Virus record (IMG/VR): IMGVR_UViG_3300003690_003731
Location: 1-36,718 of that record
Strand: one strand, 5' to 3'
DNA from: a virus
Length of the DNA stretch: 36,718 nucleotides
This document shows, piece by piece, positions 13,934 through 21,588 of the stretch; the stretch's first letter is position 1; each line of letters begins with the position of its first letter. Below the pieces are notes generated by a model. The model did not search any database. It was not told the DNA's origin and worked only from the letters and a program-made list of their open reading frames with translations. A program made the position numbers and the translations under genes.

Positions 13934-15456
13934 CAGTCGCAACCTCAGCAGCGCTACCTGAATCGGTTCTTTTGCCGTACCAAAAGGCATGGATCGAAGA
14001 CACTTCCGATCTCAAGATCGCTGAGAAAAGCCGCCGTACCGGCCTGACTTGGGGCGAAGCAGCAGACGGCGTGCTAACAGCCTCCACCGCCAAGGCTGCC
14101 GGTGGTACCAACCACTTCTATGTGGGCTCCAACAAAGACATGGCCATCGAGTTTATCGATGCCTGCGCCATGTGGGCCAAGGCGTTCAACCGCGCCGCCT
14201 CGCACATCCAGGAAGAGCTGTACCAAGATGAGGATAAAGACATCCTCACCTTCAATATCCACTTTGCCAGCGGCTTCAAGATCCAAGCGCTTAGCTCGCG
14301 CCCCAGCAACATGCGTGGCCGCCAGGGTAACGTCACCATTGACGAAGCCGCCTTCCACGACCAGCTCGCCGAAGTACTCAAAGCCGCGCTAGCACTCACC
14401 ATGTGGGGCGCAAAGGTGCGCTTGATCAGCACGCATAACGGCGTTGAAAACGTTTTCAATGAACTGATCCAGAACAGCCGTGCAGGCAAGCAACGCTACA
14501 GCGTCCACCGCATCACGCTAGATGATGCCTGCGAGCAAGGCCTCTACCAACGCATTTGCCAAGTGCGCGGCAAGATCTGGACGCCAGAGGCAGAGGAAGA
14601 GTGGAAGGCCAATTTGCTCAAGGACACCGCCACTCGGGAAGACGCGCTAGAAGAGTACTACTGCGTACCCAAAGCTGGCGGCGGTGCCTACCTCTCCCGC
14701 GCCATGATCGAAGCGCGCATGGTCGATGCGCCGGTGATTCGCTTTGAAGGCAGCGCAGAATTCAACGCGGTACCGGAGCAATACCGAGCCCTAGAGATCA
14801 ACGCCTGGTGTATTGAACACCTGCTGCCACTACTGGAAAAACTCGACCCTAAGCTGGCTCACTGCTTTGGCGAAGACTTTGGCCGTAGCGGCGATTTAAC
14901 CGTGATTGCCCCCATGGCCATCACCCAGCAGCTAGTGCGCCAGGTGCCGTTCCTGGTCGAGCTGCGCAACGTACCGTTCAAGCAGCAAGAGCAAGTGCTG
15001 TTCTTTATTGCCGATCGCTTACCGCGCCTACAGGGTGGCGCGCTGGACGGTCGCGGCAACGGTCAATACCTGGCAGAGCAAGCCGCAGAACGTTACGGCA
15101 GCATTGTCGAGGTCGTGATGCTTTCGCAGAGCTGGTACCTGAACAACATGCCGCCCTTCAAAGCCGCGTTTGAAGACGAGCTGATAAGCCTTCCTCGCGA
15201 CAGCAACGTTGTCGACGACTTGCGCGCACTCCAGGTCATTAAGGGCGTGCCCAAGCTACCCGATGCCAAAACCGGCGACAGCAAAGACCGCCACGGCGAT
15301 GCCGCGATCGCGCTGGTCCTGGCGTACTACGCCAGCCTGATGGACGTGGTACCCATAGAATTCACCCCCGCGCCCCTGCCTGGTGTTCCCAACCAGGACA
15401 ACGACAGCGACGACATTGAAACCACCAGCTTTGGAATAGGAGGCGGCGCATGGTAA
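13930..15456 (+). CDS. Terminase large subunit (Mu gp28-like)
   Basis: A 508-aa terminase that packages DNA into proheads. The ATPase half shows the degenerate Walker A region KSRRTGLTW (33-41), Walker B VTIDEAAF (135-142) and the coupling motif LISTHNG (~165-171). The nuclease half has GEDFGRSGDLTV (314-325) and the late acidic motif DRHGDAAIAL. I start at ATG 13930, which overlaps the small upstream gene by 4 bp; the further-upstream in-frame start at 13885 would add 15 unlikely residues. The stop lies just inside the portal gene, with AGGAGG before the portal ATG. Confidence 0.93.
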   Translation: MTVATSAALPESVLLPYQKAWIEDTSDLKIAEKSRRTGLTWGEAADGVLTASTAKAAGGTNHFYVGSNKDMAIEFIDACAMWAKAFNRAASHIQEELYQDEDKDILTFNIHFASGFKIQALSSRPSNMRGRQGNVTIDEAAFHDQLAEVLKAALALTMWGAKVRLISTHNGVENVFNELIQNSRAGKQRYSVHRITLDDACEQGLYQRICQVRGKIWTPEAEEEWKANLLKDTATREDALEEYYCVPKAGGGAYLSRAMIEARMVDAPVIRFEGSAEFNAVPEQYRALEINAWCIEHLLPLLEKLDPKLAHCFGEDFGRSGDLTVIAPMAITQQLVRQVPFLVELRNVPFKQQEQVLFFIADRLPRLQGGALDGRGNGQYLAEQAAERYGSIVEVVMLSQSWYLNNMPPFKAAFEDELISLPRDSNVVDDLRALQVIKGVPKLPDAKTGDSKDRHGDAAIALVLAYYASLMDVVPIEFTPAPLPGVPNQDNDSDDIETTSFGIGGGAW

Positions 15457-17057
15457 GCCCCACTGCGAAGTATCGGCGCAACCTGGTCAAGGCCAGTGCG
15501 CCGGCCCTGAAAGAACAGCAAACCAACGACGCCCGTATCGGGCAGCTTAAGCGCGAGTTTGCCGAGCACCCCACCAAAGGGCTCACGCCTGCTCGCCTGT
15601 ATCAGATCCTAGAGGCTGCCGAGCAAGGCGACCTCAAGGCGCAAAGCGAGCTCTTCGATGATATGGAAGAGAAGGATGCCCAGATCGGTGCCGACCTGGG
15701 CAAGCGTCGCCAATTAGCCGCCGAGCTGGAGTGGCAGATCGTGCCGCCGGACGGTGCTAACGCCCAGGAAAAGAAAGCCGCCGAGCAAGCGGCGGAAGTG
15801 TTCTCGGGCATTGAGGTTGAGGATCTTATTCTGGACTTGGGTACCGGCATCGGCCACGGCTGGGCCAACCTGGAGCTGCCGTGGCAGCGGGACGGCGCAA
15901 TGCGCTATATCGAGCAGCCAACTCTACGTCCCCACTCCTGGTTCCGCTTGCACCCAGATGACCAGAACTGCATCACGCTGCGCGACATGAGCGCCACCGG
16001 TGCTGAGCTGTGGCCATTGGGTTGGGTGCAACATCGCCATCGGGCCAAGAGTGGCTACGTAGCGCGTATGGGCTTACACCGCATGTTGGCGTGGCCCTAT
16101 CTGTTCCAGAACTATGCATTAGGTGACTTGGCGCAGCTGCTGGAGATCTACGGCCTACCGGCCCGCATCGGTACGTACCCCCGAAACGCCACCGAAAAAG
16201 AGAAAGCCACGCTGCTGCGCGCTGTGGTCACCCTCGGCCAAAACGCGGCTGGCATTATCCCCGAAGGGATGGGCCTTGAGTTCAAAGAAGCCGCTGGCAG
16301 GGGAGCGTCTGCGGATCTCTACAAAACGATGATGGACTGGTGCGAGCGCGCCAAAGCCAAGGCCATCTTGGGCGGCACACTCACCAGCGGTACCGGCGAA
16401 GGCACGAACACCAACGCGTTGGGCAATGTTCACGAGCGCGGGCAAACCAGCCTGATCCGCTCCGATGTGCGCCAGTACGCGGGCAGTATCGGCAAACAAA
16501 TTCTGTGGCCTATGGCCGCGCTCAACTACGGCATTGATAAGCCCAGCCGCGCCCCGCGCTTCTACCTCGACTGTGGCGAAACCGAGGATCTCGAACGCCT
16601 CTCAAAGAGCCTGCCCACCATTGTGGACATGGGCGTGAAAGTGCCCATGTGGTGGTTCCATGAGAAAAGCGGCATCCCAAAAGCAGCCAAAGACGAAGAG
16701 GTGCTCATGCCAAAGGCAGCGCCAAGCCCGTTTGGGGCCCTACGCCTGCCAGCATCAAAACCACCGCTAGCCGCATTGCGCCAGGCACCCGCGCAGCCAG
16801 GCCAGCCAAGCTACTACCGTGACGCCACCCTCGACCAGCTCGACGACCAGGCGCAGCCGATCGTTGATAGCTGGGTGGCGCAGGTGCAGCAGCTCGCCGA
16901 GCAAGCGGAAAGCCTAGAGCAACTGCAAGAGCTGATAACCAACGCCTTTGATGACCTTGACGAATCGGAGCTTGCAAGCGTGATGACCACCGCGTTTGAA
17001 GCGGCCACATTAGCAGGCAGAGCAACGGTCGATGAGGAAACCGGCAATGCCGATTAG
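15450..17057 (+). CDS. Portal protein, DUF935 family (Mu gp29-like)
   Basis: A 535-aa DUF935 portal protein, the dodecameric ring at the head vertex through which DNA passes. Typical pieces are the N-terminal LTPARLYQILEAAEQGDLKA, EKDAQIGADLGKRRQLAAEL, HSWFRLHPDDQN, the core YALGDLAQLLEIYGLPARIG and ILGGTLTSGTGEGTNT. The C-terminus is a helical acidic tail. Start ATG 15450 follows AGGAGG; it overlaps the terminase by 7 bp and the MuF gene by 11 bp. Confidence 0.93.
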   Translation: MVSPTAKYRRNLVKASAPALKEQQTNDARIGQLKREFAEHPTKGLTPARLYQILEAAEQGDLKAQSELFDDMEEKDAQIGADLGKRRQLAAELEWQIVPPDGANAQEKKAAEQAAEVFSGIEVEDLILDLGTGIGHGWANLELPWQRDGAMRYIEQPTLRPHSWFRLHPDDQNCITLRDMSATGAELWPLGWVQHRHRAKSGYVARMGLHRMLAWPYLFQNYALGDLAQLLEIYGLPARIGTYPRNATEKEKATLLRAVVTLGQNAAGIIPEGMGLEFKEAAGRGASADLYKTMMDWCERAKAKAILGGTLTSGTGEGTNTNALGNVHERGQTSLIRSDVRQYAGSIGKQILWPMAALNYGIDKPSRAPRFYLDCGETEDLERLSKSLPTIVDMGVKVPMWWFHEKSGIPKAAKDEEVLMPKAAPSPFGALRLPASKPPLAALRQAPAQPGQPSYYRDATLDQLDDQAQPIVDSWVAQVQQLAEQAESLEQLQELITNAFDDLDESELASVMTTAFEAATLAGRATVDEETGNAD

Positions 17058-18201
17058 CGCCCAGTTCAACCGCCCGTTCCCAGAGCAGGTCACGTTCTTC
17101 CGTAACAAGTTGAACCTACCCACGCGCCGCTCTGGCGATATCACCCGTGACCAGAACGACGCAGCATTTGTGGTGGCCGGTGCCACTAAGGCGGATCTGC
17201 TCGCGGATCTTCGCGGCGCAGTAGACGACGCGATCAGCAACGGCCAGAGCCTTGGCGAGTTCCGCAAGCAGTTTGAAGAGATCGTTGCCCGGCGTGGTTG
17301 GACTGGCTGGACAGGGGAAGACACCAAAGCGGGCCGCGCCTGGCGCACTCGGTTGATCTACAAAACCAACCTGGATACAAGCTACGCCGCTGGCCGCTGG
17401 GCCCAGATGACCGACCCCGATGTGGTACGGCTGCGCCCTTACTGGCGCTACGTACACAACACGGTCGAGAACCCACGCCAGCAGCACAAACGCTGGCACA
17501 ACCTGGTGCTGCGTCACGATCACCCGTGGTGGCAAACCCATTTCGCGCCCAACGGCTTCGGCTGTAACTGCGGTGTGGAAACCCTCAACGAACGCGGCTT
17601 AAAGCGCCTGGGCAAAGACGGCCCAGATGCAGCTCCGAATGATGGCACTTATGAGCACGTCGATAGCACCACCGGCGAAGTGGTCACAGTGCCCAACGGC
17701 GTGCAACCAGGATGGGACTATGCGCCTGGGCAGATGGCTACCGAGCGTGCGATCGCAGCGCGCTTGAACCGGCTGGATAGCGTCGAGGCCACCATTGCCC
17801 GAGAAAACGTTGCACAGTTAGTCGAAGCGCCGGTATTCAATCGCTTTTTTAATGGTGAGATGCGAGGCGAGTATCCGGTAGCCGTTGTGCCGCCGGTCGA
17901 GCGTGAAGTGCTGGGGGCAGAAAGCCCTGTGGTGCTGTTATCTCAGCAGAGCCTAAGTACGCACCGTGAGCGTCACCCAGAGATCGGTATCAACGACTAC
18001 CGCCGCGTGCAGCAGCTACTGGACGATGGCGAGGTGTACCGAGTGCCCAACGACCCAGGCCGTTTGATCTACCTAATCATTGAAGGCGTCACCTATCGCG
18101 CCGCGCTCAAGCGCACCGAAGACGGTAAGAAGAACTACTTTCTGACGCTGTTTAAAAGCCGCACAGACCAGCCGCCGCCAGGAGCGGAGCGGTTGAGATA
18201 A
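17047..18201 (+). CDS. MuF-like minor head protein with C-terminal toxin-like domain
   Basis: A 384-aa phage Mu F/gp30-type head morphogenesis protein. Residues ~10-130 are the N-terminal gp30 domain (FFRNKLNLPTRRSGDITRDQ...). The Phage_Mu_F core lies at ~131-185, with HNTVENPRQQHKRWHNLVL, HDHPWWQTHFAPNGFGCNC. From ~residue 281 a separate ~100-aa domain follows: LSTHRERHPEIGINDYRRVQ, VYRVPNDPGRLIYLI, YRAALKR and YFLTLFKSR, which resembles the barnase/EndoU/ColicinE5/RelE-like nuclease domains often fused to MuF proteins. ATG 17047 has GAGG 9 bp upstream; ATG 17032 is an alternative. Head role is strong; nuclease assignment is tentative. Confidence 0.9.
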   Translation: MPISAQFNRPFPEQVTFFRNKLNLPTRRSGDITRDQNDAAFVVAGATKADLLADLRGAVDDAISNGQSLGEFRKQFEEIVARRGWTGWTGEDTKAGRAWRTRLIYKTNLDTSYAAGRWAQMTDPDVVRLRPYWRYVHNTVENPRQQHKRWHNLVLRHDHPWWQTHFAPNGFGCNCGVETLNERGLKRLGKDGPDAAPNDGTYEHVDSTTGEVVTVPNGVQPGWDYAPGQMATERAIAARLNRLDSVEATIARENVAQLVEAPVFNRFFNGEMRGEYPVAVVPPVEREVLGAESPVVLLSQQSLSTHRERHPEIGINDYRRVQQLLDDGEVYRVPNDPGRLIYLIIEGVTYRAALKRTEDGKKNYFLTLFKSRTDQPPPGAERLR

Positions 18202-18225
18202 ACCAGGGGGGAATAAGAAAGGATT

Positions 18226-18326
18226 TGTAGCCTGCCGCATGGGAGGCACCCATGCTAGCCCTCATCAACGCCCCGTCAGTGAGAAGAGAGGCGAAGGGGT
18301 CGGTAGCCATACCGAGGACAGGCACA
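18226..18326 (+). ncRNA. Candidate structured RNA/leader between F and G genes
   Basis: The 144-bp gap between the MuF and G genes folds on paper into a closed junction. Outer helix: GCCTG (18230-18234) pairs with CAGGC (18319-18323), continuing past a bulged A with TGT (18226-18228) to ACA (18324-18326). Inside are GCATGGG/CCCATGC (18237-18243/18249-18255, 5-nt loop), a middle part with CCCC (18271-18274) opposite GGGG (18296-18299), and TCGGTA/TACCGA (18300-18305/18310-18315, GCCA loop). The SD AGGAG for gene G begins 9 nt after it. No coding sequence convinces here. It could be a cis-regulatory leader or a phage ncRNA. Confidence 0.5.
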
Positions 18327-18345
18327 CACAGTATAGGAGAGTTTT

Positions 18346-18786
18346 ATGGGTACCATCAACGTCAACACAGAGGCCGTCGATCGAGCCATTACCGAGCTGC
18401 TTAACAAAGGCGAAGACCTCACCGCACCGTGGAAGTCGATTGGCGAAGAGATGGTCAACCGCACTCAGCAGCGGTTCCGCGATAAAGAAGCACCAGACGG
18501 CACACCCTGGGCCGCTAACTCGCCGGTCACTGAACAGCGCAAAGGCCACGGGCGCGTGCTGGAAGGTGAAAGTAATGAGCTGGCCAAACAGTTCAGCTAT
18601 TCAGCCAATAGCGACAGCGTCGAATGGGGCAGCCTGATGGTCTACGCCGCCATGCAGAACTTTGGCGGTACCAAAGCCGAGTTCCCCCACCTGTGGGGTG
18701 ATATCCCAGGGCGGGAATTTATCGGGCTATCAGATGACGATGAAGATGAAGTGTTAGCCATCCTCGCCGACCACCTAAGTCTCTAA
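18346..18786 (+). CDS. Virion morphogenesis protein, Mu G-like
   Basis: A 146-aa member of the phage virion morphogenesis family (Mu gpG, P2 gpS relatives), a tail/head completion protein. Typical elements are APWKSIGEEMVNRTQQRFRD, EAPDGTPWAANSP, GRVLEGESNELAKQFSYSAN, VEWGSLMVYAAMQNFGGT and IPGREFIGLSDDDE. Start ATG 18346 with AGGAG upstream (TATAGGAGAGTTTT-ATG). It is set off from the MuF gene by a 144-bp structured leader and from the next gene by ~190 bp. Confidence 0.9.
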   Translation: MGTINVNTEAVDRAITELLNKGEDLTAPWKSIGEEMVNRTQQRFRDKEAPDGTPWAANSPVTEQRKGHGRVLEGESNELAKQFSYSANSDSVEWGSLMVYAAMQNFGGTKAEFPHLWGDIPGREFIGLSDDDEDEVLAILADHLSL

Positions 18787-18863
18787 TTGCCATCCCGCAA
18801 CGTGGCGCTGTAAGCGCCGCTAAGGCGTTACCCGCTACGCTGGCCCGACTTTTGCGCCCAAGG

Positions 18864-18928
18864 CGCGTTAGACCCGCGTTAGATTTTGTTTAAGCGCGCT
18901 TAACGCCAGGGTGTTAGAAGGATATAGT
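18864..18928 (+). promoter_or_regulatory. Independent promoter and operator-like sites before cargo gene
   Basis: TTAACG (18900-18905) and TATAGT (18923-18928) are 17 bp apart, a reasonable sigma-70 promoter. The perfect 14-bp palindrome TTAAGCGCGCTTAA (18890-18903) overlaps the -35 box, and two copies of CGCGTTAGA (18864-18872 and 18875-18883) lie 11 bp apart just upstream. GGCGCT/AGCGCC near 18800-18815 is a further small hairpin. This layout suggests a separately controlled gene with its own repressor or autoregulator. Confidence 0.55.
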
Positions 18929-18977
18929 GCCCCCATTGAGAAAAATAAACGCCAATGGGAAATGTAACGGGGAACAT

Positions 18978-19907
18978 GTGACCAATACTGATGATAACCA
19001 AGAAGCTTATTTTGTCGAGATTCCGTTAAATCTCTATTTTAAAACTGACGAGCCAGTCGCCATCAAAGATGTTGCCAAGTCATTGCTAGCTATTGAGACG
19101 ATGGCCAAGCGTTTTCCTGGCATGCTGACAGACCTGACTGGCATTGATATAGACCACTACGAACTTAGCGTATCGAAGATAGAAACCGGCAGCCTAATTG
19201 AGGCGCTTGGTTTAATGGTGTTTCTCAGTAGTCCTGAGCAGCGCCAGGCACTCTTCGATTTTCTGGAGAACAGCCCGATGGGTAAGCCTTTAAAATACTC
19301 GCTAATGGGCCTGCTTGCGCTGTTGCTCGTGAGCGAGTCTTATAATTTGCTGACCCAGTTTACTAAGAGCGACGCTCCTACTATCCAAGGTAATCACAAT
19401 ACCCTAATCCAAATCACTGCAGAACAGATCGGCACGACCCCCGATGAAGTCCGCTTGGCATTGAATAACGCCACTCAAGGTAAGCGCAAAGAGCTTGTAA
19501 AAGCAGGGCTTGATGTCGCGGCCCCCATTGAGAACCATGAAAATGCGTCTTTACATGCGGGTGAATCAGCGACATCGGTGTCAATTCCCGTGGAAGCAAT
19601 TCAGGAAGTACCTTTCGATGTCGACTTTGGTACTTACGAGCACTCCATCGGTTATATAGAGACACTGCTACAGATACGAGTTTTAGATCGAGATAGTGTC
19701 GATGCTGGGTGGAAAGGACTGCTGCCAAACGTTTTAGGTGAAGCCCGTTTAAGAATTCTATTTGATACTGATGTGGATATGGAGTTAGTGACTACGCAGC
19801 CGGAAGTGACGGTTGATGCAACTGTCACCTACAGAAACGATATAAATAAAGGTACTTTGGTTCCTAAATATATAACAGTTACTAAGGTTTACCCTCCACA
19901 GAGATAG
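18978..19907 (+). CDS. Unknown cargo (moron) protein with one membrane segment
   Basis: Not recognised; inserted between the G-like and protease genes where Mu has none. Codon use is more AT-rich than its neighbours. I start at GTG 18978, preceded by CGGGGA; an in-frame GTG at 18927 would lie inside the predicted -10 box (it would give 326 aa, this start 309). In the longer numbering, residues ~45-115 are helical, ~124-142 are a transmembrane segment (YSLMGLLALLLVSESYNLL), then GNHNTLIQI, a helical part, and a beta-rich C-terminal domain (IETLLQIRVLDRDSVDAGWK, VTVDATVTYRND, YITVTKVYP). One span plus a soluble domain fits a membrane-associated sensor or effector. A superinfection or defence role is a guess. 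Confidence 0.8.
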   Translation: MTNTDDNQEAYFVEIPLNLYFKTDEPVAIKDVAKSLLAIETMAKRFPGMLTDLTGIDIDHYELSVSKIETGSLIEALGLMVFLSSPEQRQALFDFLENSPMGKPLKYSLMGLLALLLVSESYNLLTQFTKSDAPTIQGNHNTLIQITAEQIGTTPDEVRLALNNATQGKRKELVKAGLDVAAPIENHENASLHAGESATSVSIPVEAIQEVPFDVDFGTYEHSIGYIETLLQIRVLDRDSVDAGWKGLLPNVLGEARLRILFDTDVDMELVTTQPEVTVDATVTYRNDINKGTLVPKYITVTKVYPPQR

Positions 19908-19928
19908 CCACCAAAAAACTCCTAAAAC

Positions 19929-19980
19929 CTTTAATCCACGCTAAACGCCGCCCGCCACCCTAGCCCCCGATCATGGGGGC
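19929..19980 (+). promoter_or_regulatory. Putative late promoter (PI-like) with hairpin abutting the start codon
   Basis: 19929-19975 is the second copy of the 47-bp late-promoter block (35/47 identical to 10749-10795). The dyad TTA-ATCCACGC-TAA is centred at 19937.5 and a -10-like GATCAT lies at 19969-19974. The predicted start is about 19981, again placing the dyad at -43.5, which is the A of the protease ATG. GCCCCC (19963-19968) and GGGGGC (19975-19980) form a perfect hairpin around GATCAT that touches the ATG. In transcripts reading in from upstream it would hide the start region. The loop holds a GATC, a Dam-type site. Confidence 0.6.
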
Positions 19981-21099
19981 ATGACTACACACAGCCTTCA
20001 AACAAAGCCCCGCGCAATTCACGTCGCCGCCTGCGCTCTCCGAGTGCAGATCACCGACGACAAAACGCGCCTGATGCCTGCTGGCACCTTCCACGCACCG
20101 CGTGGGGCCGCTGAAGGCACTGGCCCGTGGCATCTCTCTGCCGAAGCCGCTCAAGCGATTATCCAATTGGCAGCTGCGCGCAGTACCGACATCGCCATCG
20201 ACTACGAACACCAGATCCTTTACTCAGAAAAGAACGGCAAACCCGCGCCAGCGTCTGGCTGGGTTGACCCGCGATCGCTTGAGTATCGGGAAGATGGCCT
20301 CTACGGCTCGATTGCCTGGACGGCCCAAGCCCGAGCAGCGATCACGCCTGGGCCAAACGGCGAGCCGCCTGAATATCTCTACCTCTCCCCCGTATTCCCC
20401 TACGACGCCAACGGTGTGCCGCTCGATCTGCTGCACCTGGCGTTAACCAACACCCCAGCCATCGACGAAGGTGCAGCGCAGCTTGCGGCTGCGCGTATGT
20501 CGGTAACGAACGACACCCCCGAGGAGACTGACACCGTGGATCGTGAACAACTAATTGCCGCTTTAGGCTTGGCCAAAGAGGCCACCGACGAACAAATCAA
20601 CACCGCAATCGCTGCGCTGAAAGCCGCCAAGGCCGATGCCGACGCCTTCCGCACAGCATTGGGAGCCAAAGACGACGCGAAGCCCGAAGACGCCGTGGCC
20701 GCTCTCAAATCCTCCAGTGCTAGCGCTCCCGTAGACATGAGCCAGTACGTACCCAAGGCCGCGCATGAAGAAGCCCTAGCGGTGCTGCGCTCTGGCGTCG
20801 TCGCCAATGAGGCGGCGGAGATTGAGCGACTGATTAAGGAAGGCTTAGACGACGGAAAGATTTTTGGCCCTGCGTATGCCGATCATTTGCGCGCTCAAGG
20901 CCTCGCAGCGCTAAAAGCCCACCTGGATGGCGCGCCCAGCATCGCTGCGCTGAAAACCACCCAGACCCAAGGCAAGCCACCTGAAGGTAGCGAGGTGAAA
21001 GGCGACGACAAGCTGACCGAAACAGAGCTGGCGGTGTGCAAAGGCATGGGCATCTCGCCGGAAGCGTACCGCAAGGCGAACCCCGTACCCGCTGCATAA
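19981..21099 (+). CDS. Phage protease, Mu I-like
   Basis: A 372-aa Mu gpI-type prohead protease that cleaves scaffold and itself during head maturation. Residues ~10-165 are the protease domain: ALRVQITDDKTRLMPAGTF, DIAIDYEHQILYSEKNGKPA, ASGWVDPRSLEYREDGLYG, YLYLSPVFPYD and LALTNTPAIDEG. The remainder is a helical Ala/Lys/Asp-rich scaffold-like part. There is no SD outside the hairpin ending at 19980, so it may be read from a leaderless mRNA. It lies between the cargo gene and the decoration protein. Identity as protease I is strong. Confidence 0.88.
   Translation: MTTHSLQTKPRAIHVAACALRVQITDDKTRLMPAGTFHAPRGAAEGTGPWHLSAEAAQAIIQLAAARSTDIAIDYEHQILYSEKNGKPAPASGWVDPRSLEYREDGLYGSIAWTAQARAAITPGPNGEPPEYLYLSPVFPYDANGVPLDLLHLALTNTPAIDEGAAQLAAARMSVTNDTPEETDTVDREQLIAALGLAKEATDEQINTAIAALKAAKADADAFRTALGAKDDAKPEDAVAALKSSSASAPVDMSQYVPKAAHEEALAVLRSGVVANEAAEIERLIKEGLDDGKIFGPAYADHLRAQGLAALKAHLDGAPSIAALKTTQTQGKPPEGSEVKGDDKLTETELAVCKGMGISPEAYRKANPVPAA
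20536..21099 (+). CDS. Nested in-frame scaffold protein (Mu Z-like)
   Basis: Inside the protease gene, GAGGAG (20521-20526) lies 9 nt before an in-frame GTG at 20536, which would yield a 187-aa product beginning MDREQLIAALGLAKEATDEQ. This covers the helical scaffold half of protease I. Mu makes its scaffold Z the same way, from an internal start in I. An in-frame ATG at 20497 is a weaker alternative. The product would help head assembly and then be degraded. Confidence 0.55.
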   Translation: MDREQLIAALGLAKEATDEQINTAIAALKAAKADADAFRTALGAKDDAKPEDAVAALKSSSASAPVDMSQYVPKAAHEEALAVLRSGVVANEAAEIERLIKEGLDDGKIFGPAYADHLRAQGLAALKAHLDGAPSIAALKTTQTQGKPPEGSEVKGDDKLTETELAVCKGMGISPEAYRKANPVPAA

Positions 21100-21136
21100 G
21101 CAGGCGCACTAACCCAACAGGCAAGAGGATCACCCC

Positions 21137-21574
21137 GTGACCGCTGCAACCAAAAACCGAAACACACCGCATCGCCTGGGCTTGTCTTACGGCCTATCAG
21201 TCGCTGCGGCTACCGAGTGCTTCGCGGGCACCATCGCCGTCATCAATGCGACCGGCTTTGTCGAGCCAGGCACTACCGCCACCGGGCTCACCGCTGCCGG
21301 TGTGTTTGATTACTACCAAGACAACAAGGAAGGCGCTGACGGCGACCAGGTCGTGGAAGTGAAGCGCGGCAATTTCCACTTCGCGAACTCCGCAGGTGCC
21401 GATGAGATCACCGCCGCCGACATCGGCCAAGTCTGTTTCATCGTCGATAACCAGACGGTGGCTAAAACCGATGGCACCACTACCCGCTCCCCCGCTGGCA
21501 TTGTCGACGACGTCGACGATAACGGCGTGTGGGTCAACATTGATCCCACTAACGGCGTTGCCGCTAGCGCCTGA
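21137..21574 (+). CDS. Probable head decoration / capsid cement protein
   Basis: A 145-aa, Gly/Thr/Asp-rich, mostly beta protein lying between the protease/scaffold and major head genes, the usual site of a decoration protein. Recognisable stretches are ECFAGTIAVINATGFVEPGT, FHFANSAGADEITAADIGQV and a C-terminal GIVDDVDDNGVWVNIDPTNG, resembling capsid cement proteins (DUF2190-type). Start is GTG 21137 with AGAGGA upstream. Assignment rests on position and general appearance. Confidence 0.6.
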   Translation: MTAATKNRNTPHRLGLSYGLSVAAATECFAGTIAVINATGFVEPGTTATGLTAAGVFDYYQDNKEGADGDQVVEVKRGNFHFANSAGADEITAADIGQVCFIVDNQTVAKTDGTTTRSPAGIVDDVDDNGVWVNIDPTNGVAASA

Positions 21575-21588
21575 TAAGGACTGACTTC

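Noticed and set aside
18239-18637. A 132-aa rightward ORF overlapping the leader and the G gene
   Set aside because: It runs out of frame through the well-supported G gene, has no family features, and the leader part is better described by base pairing.
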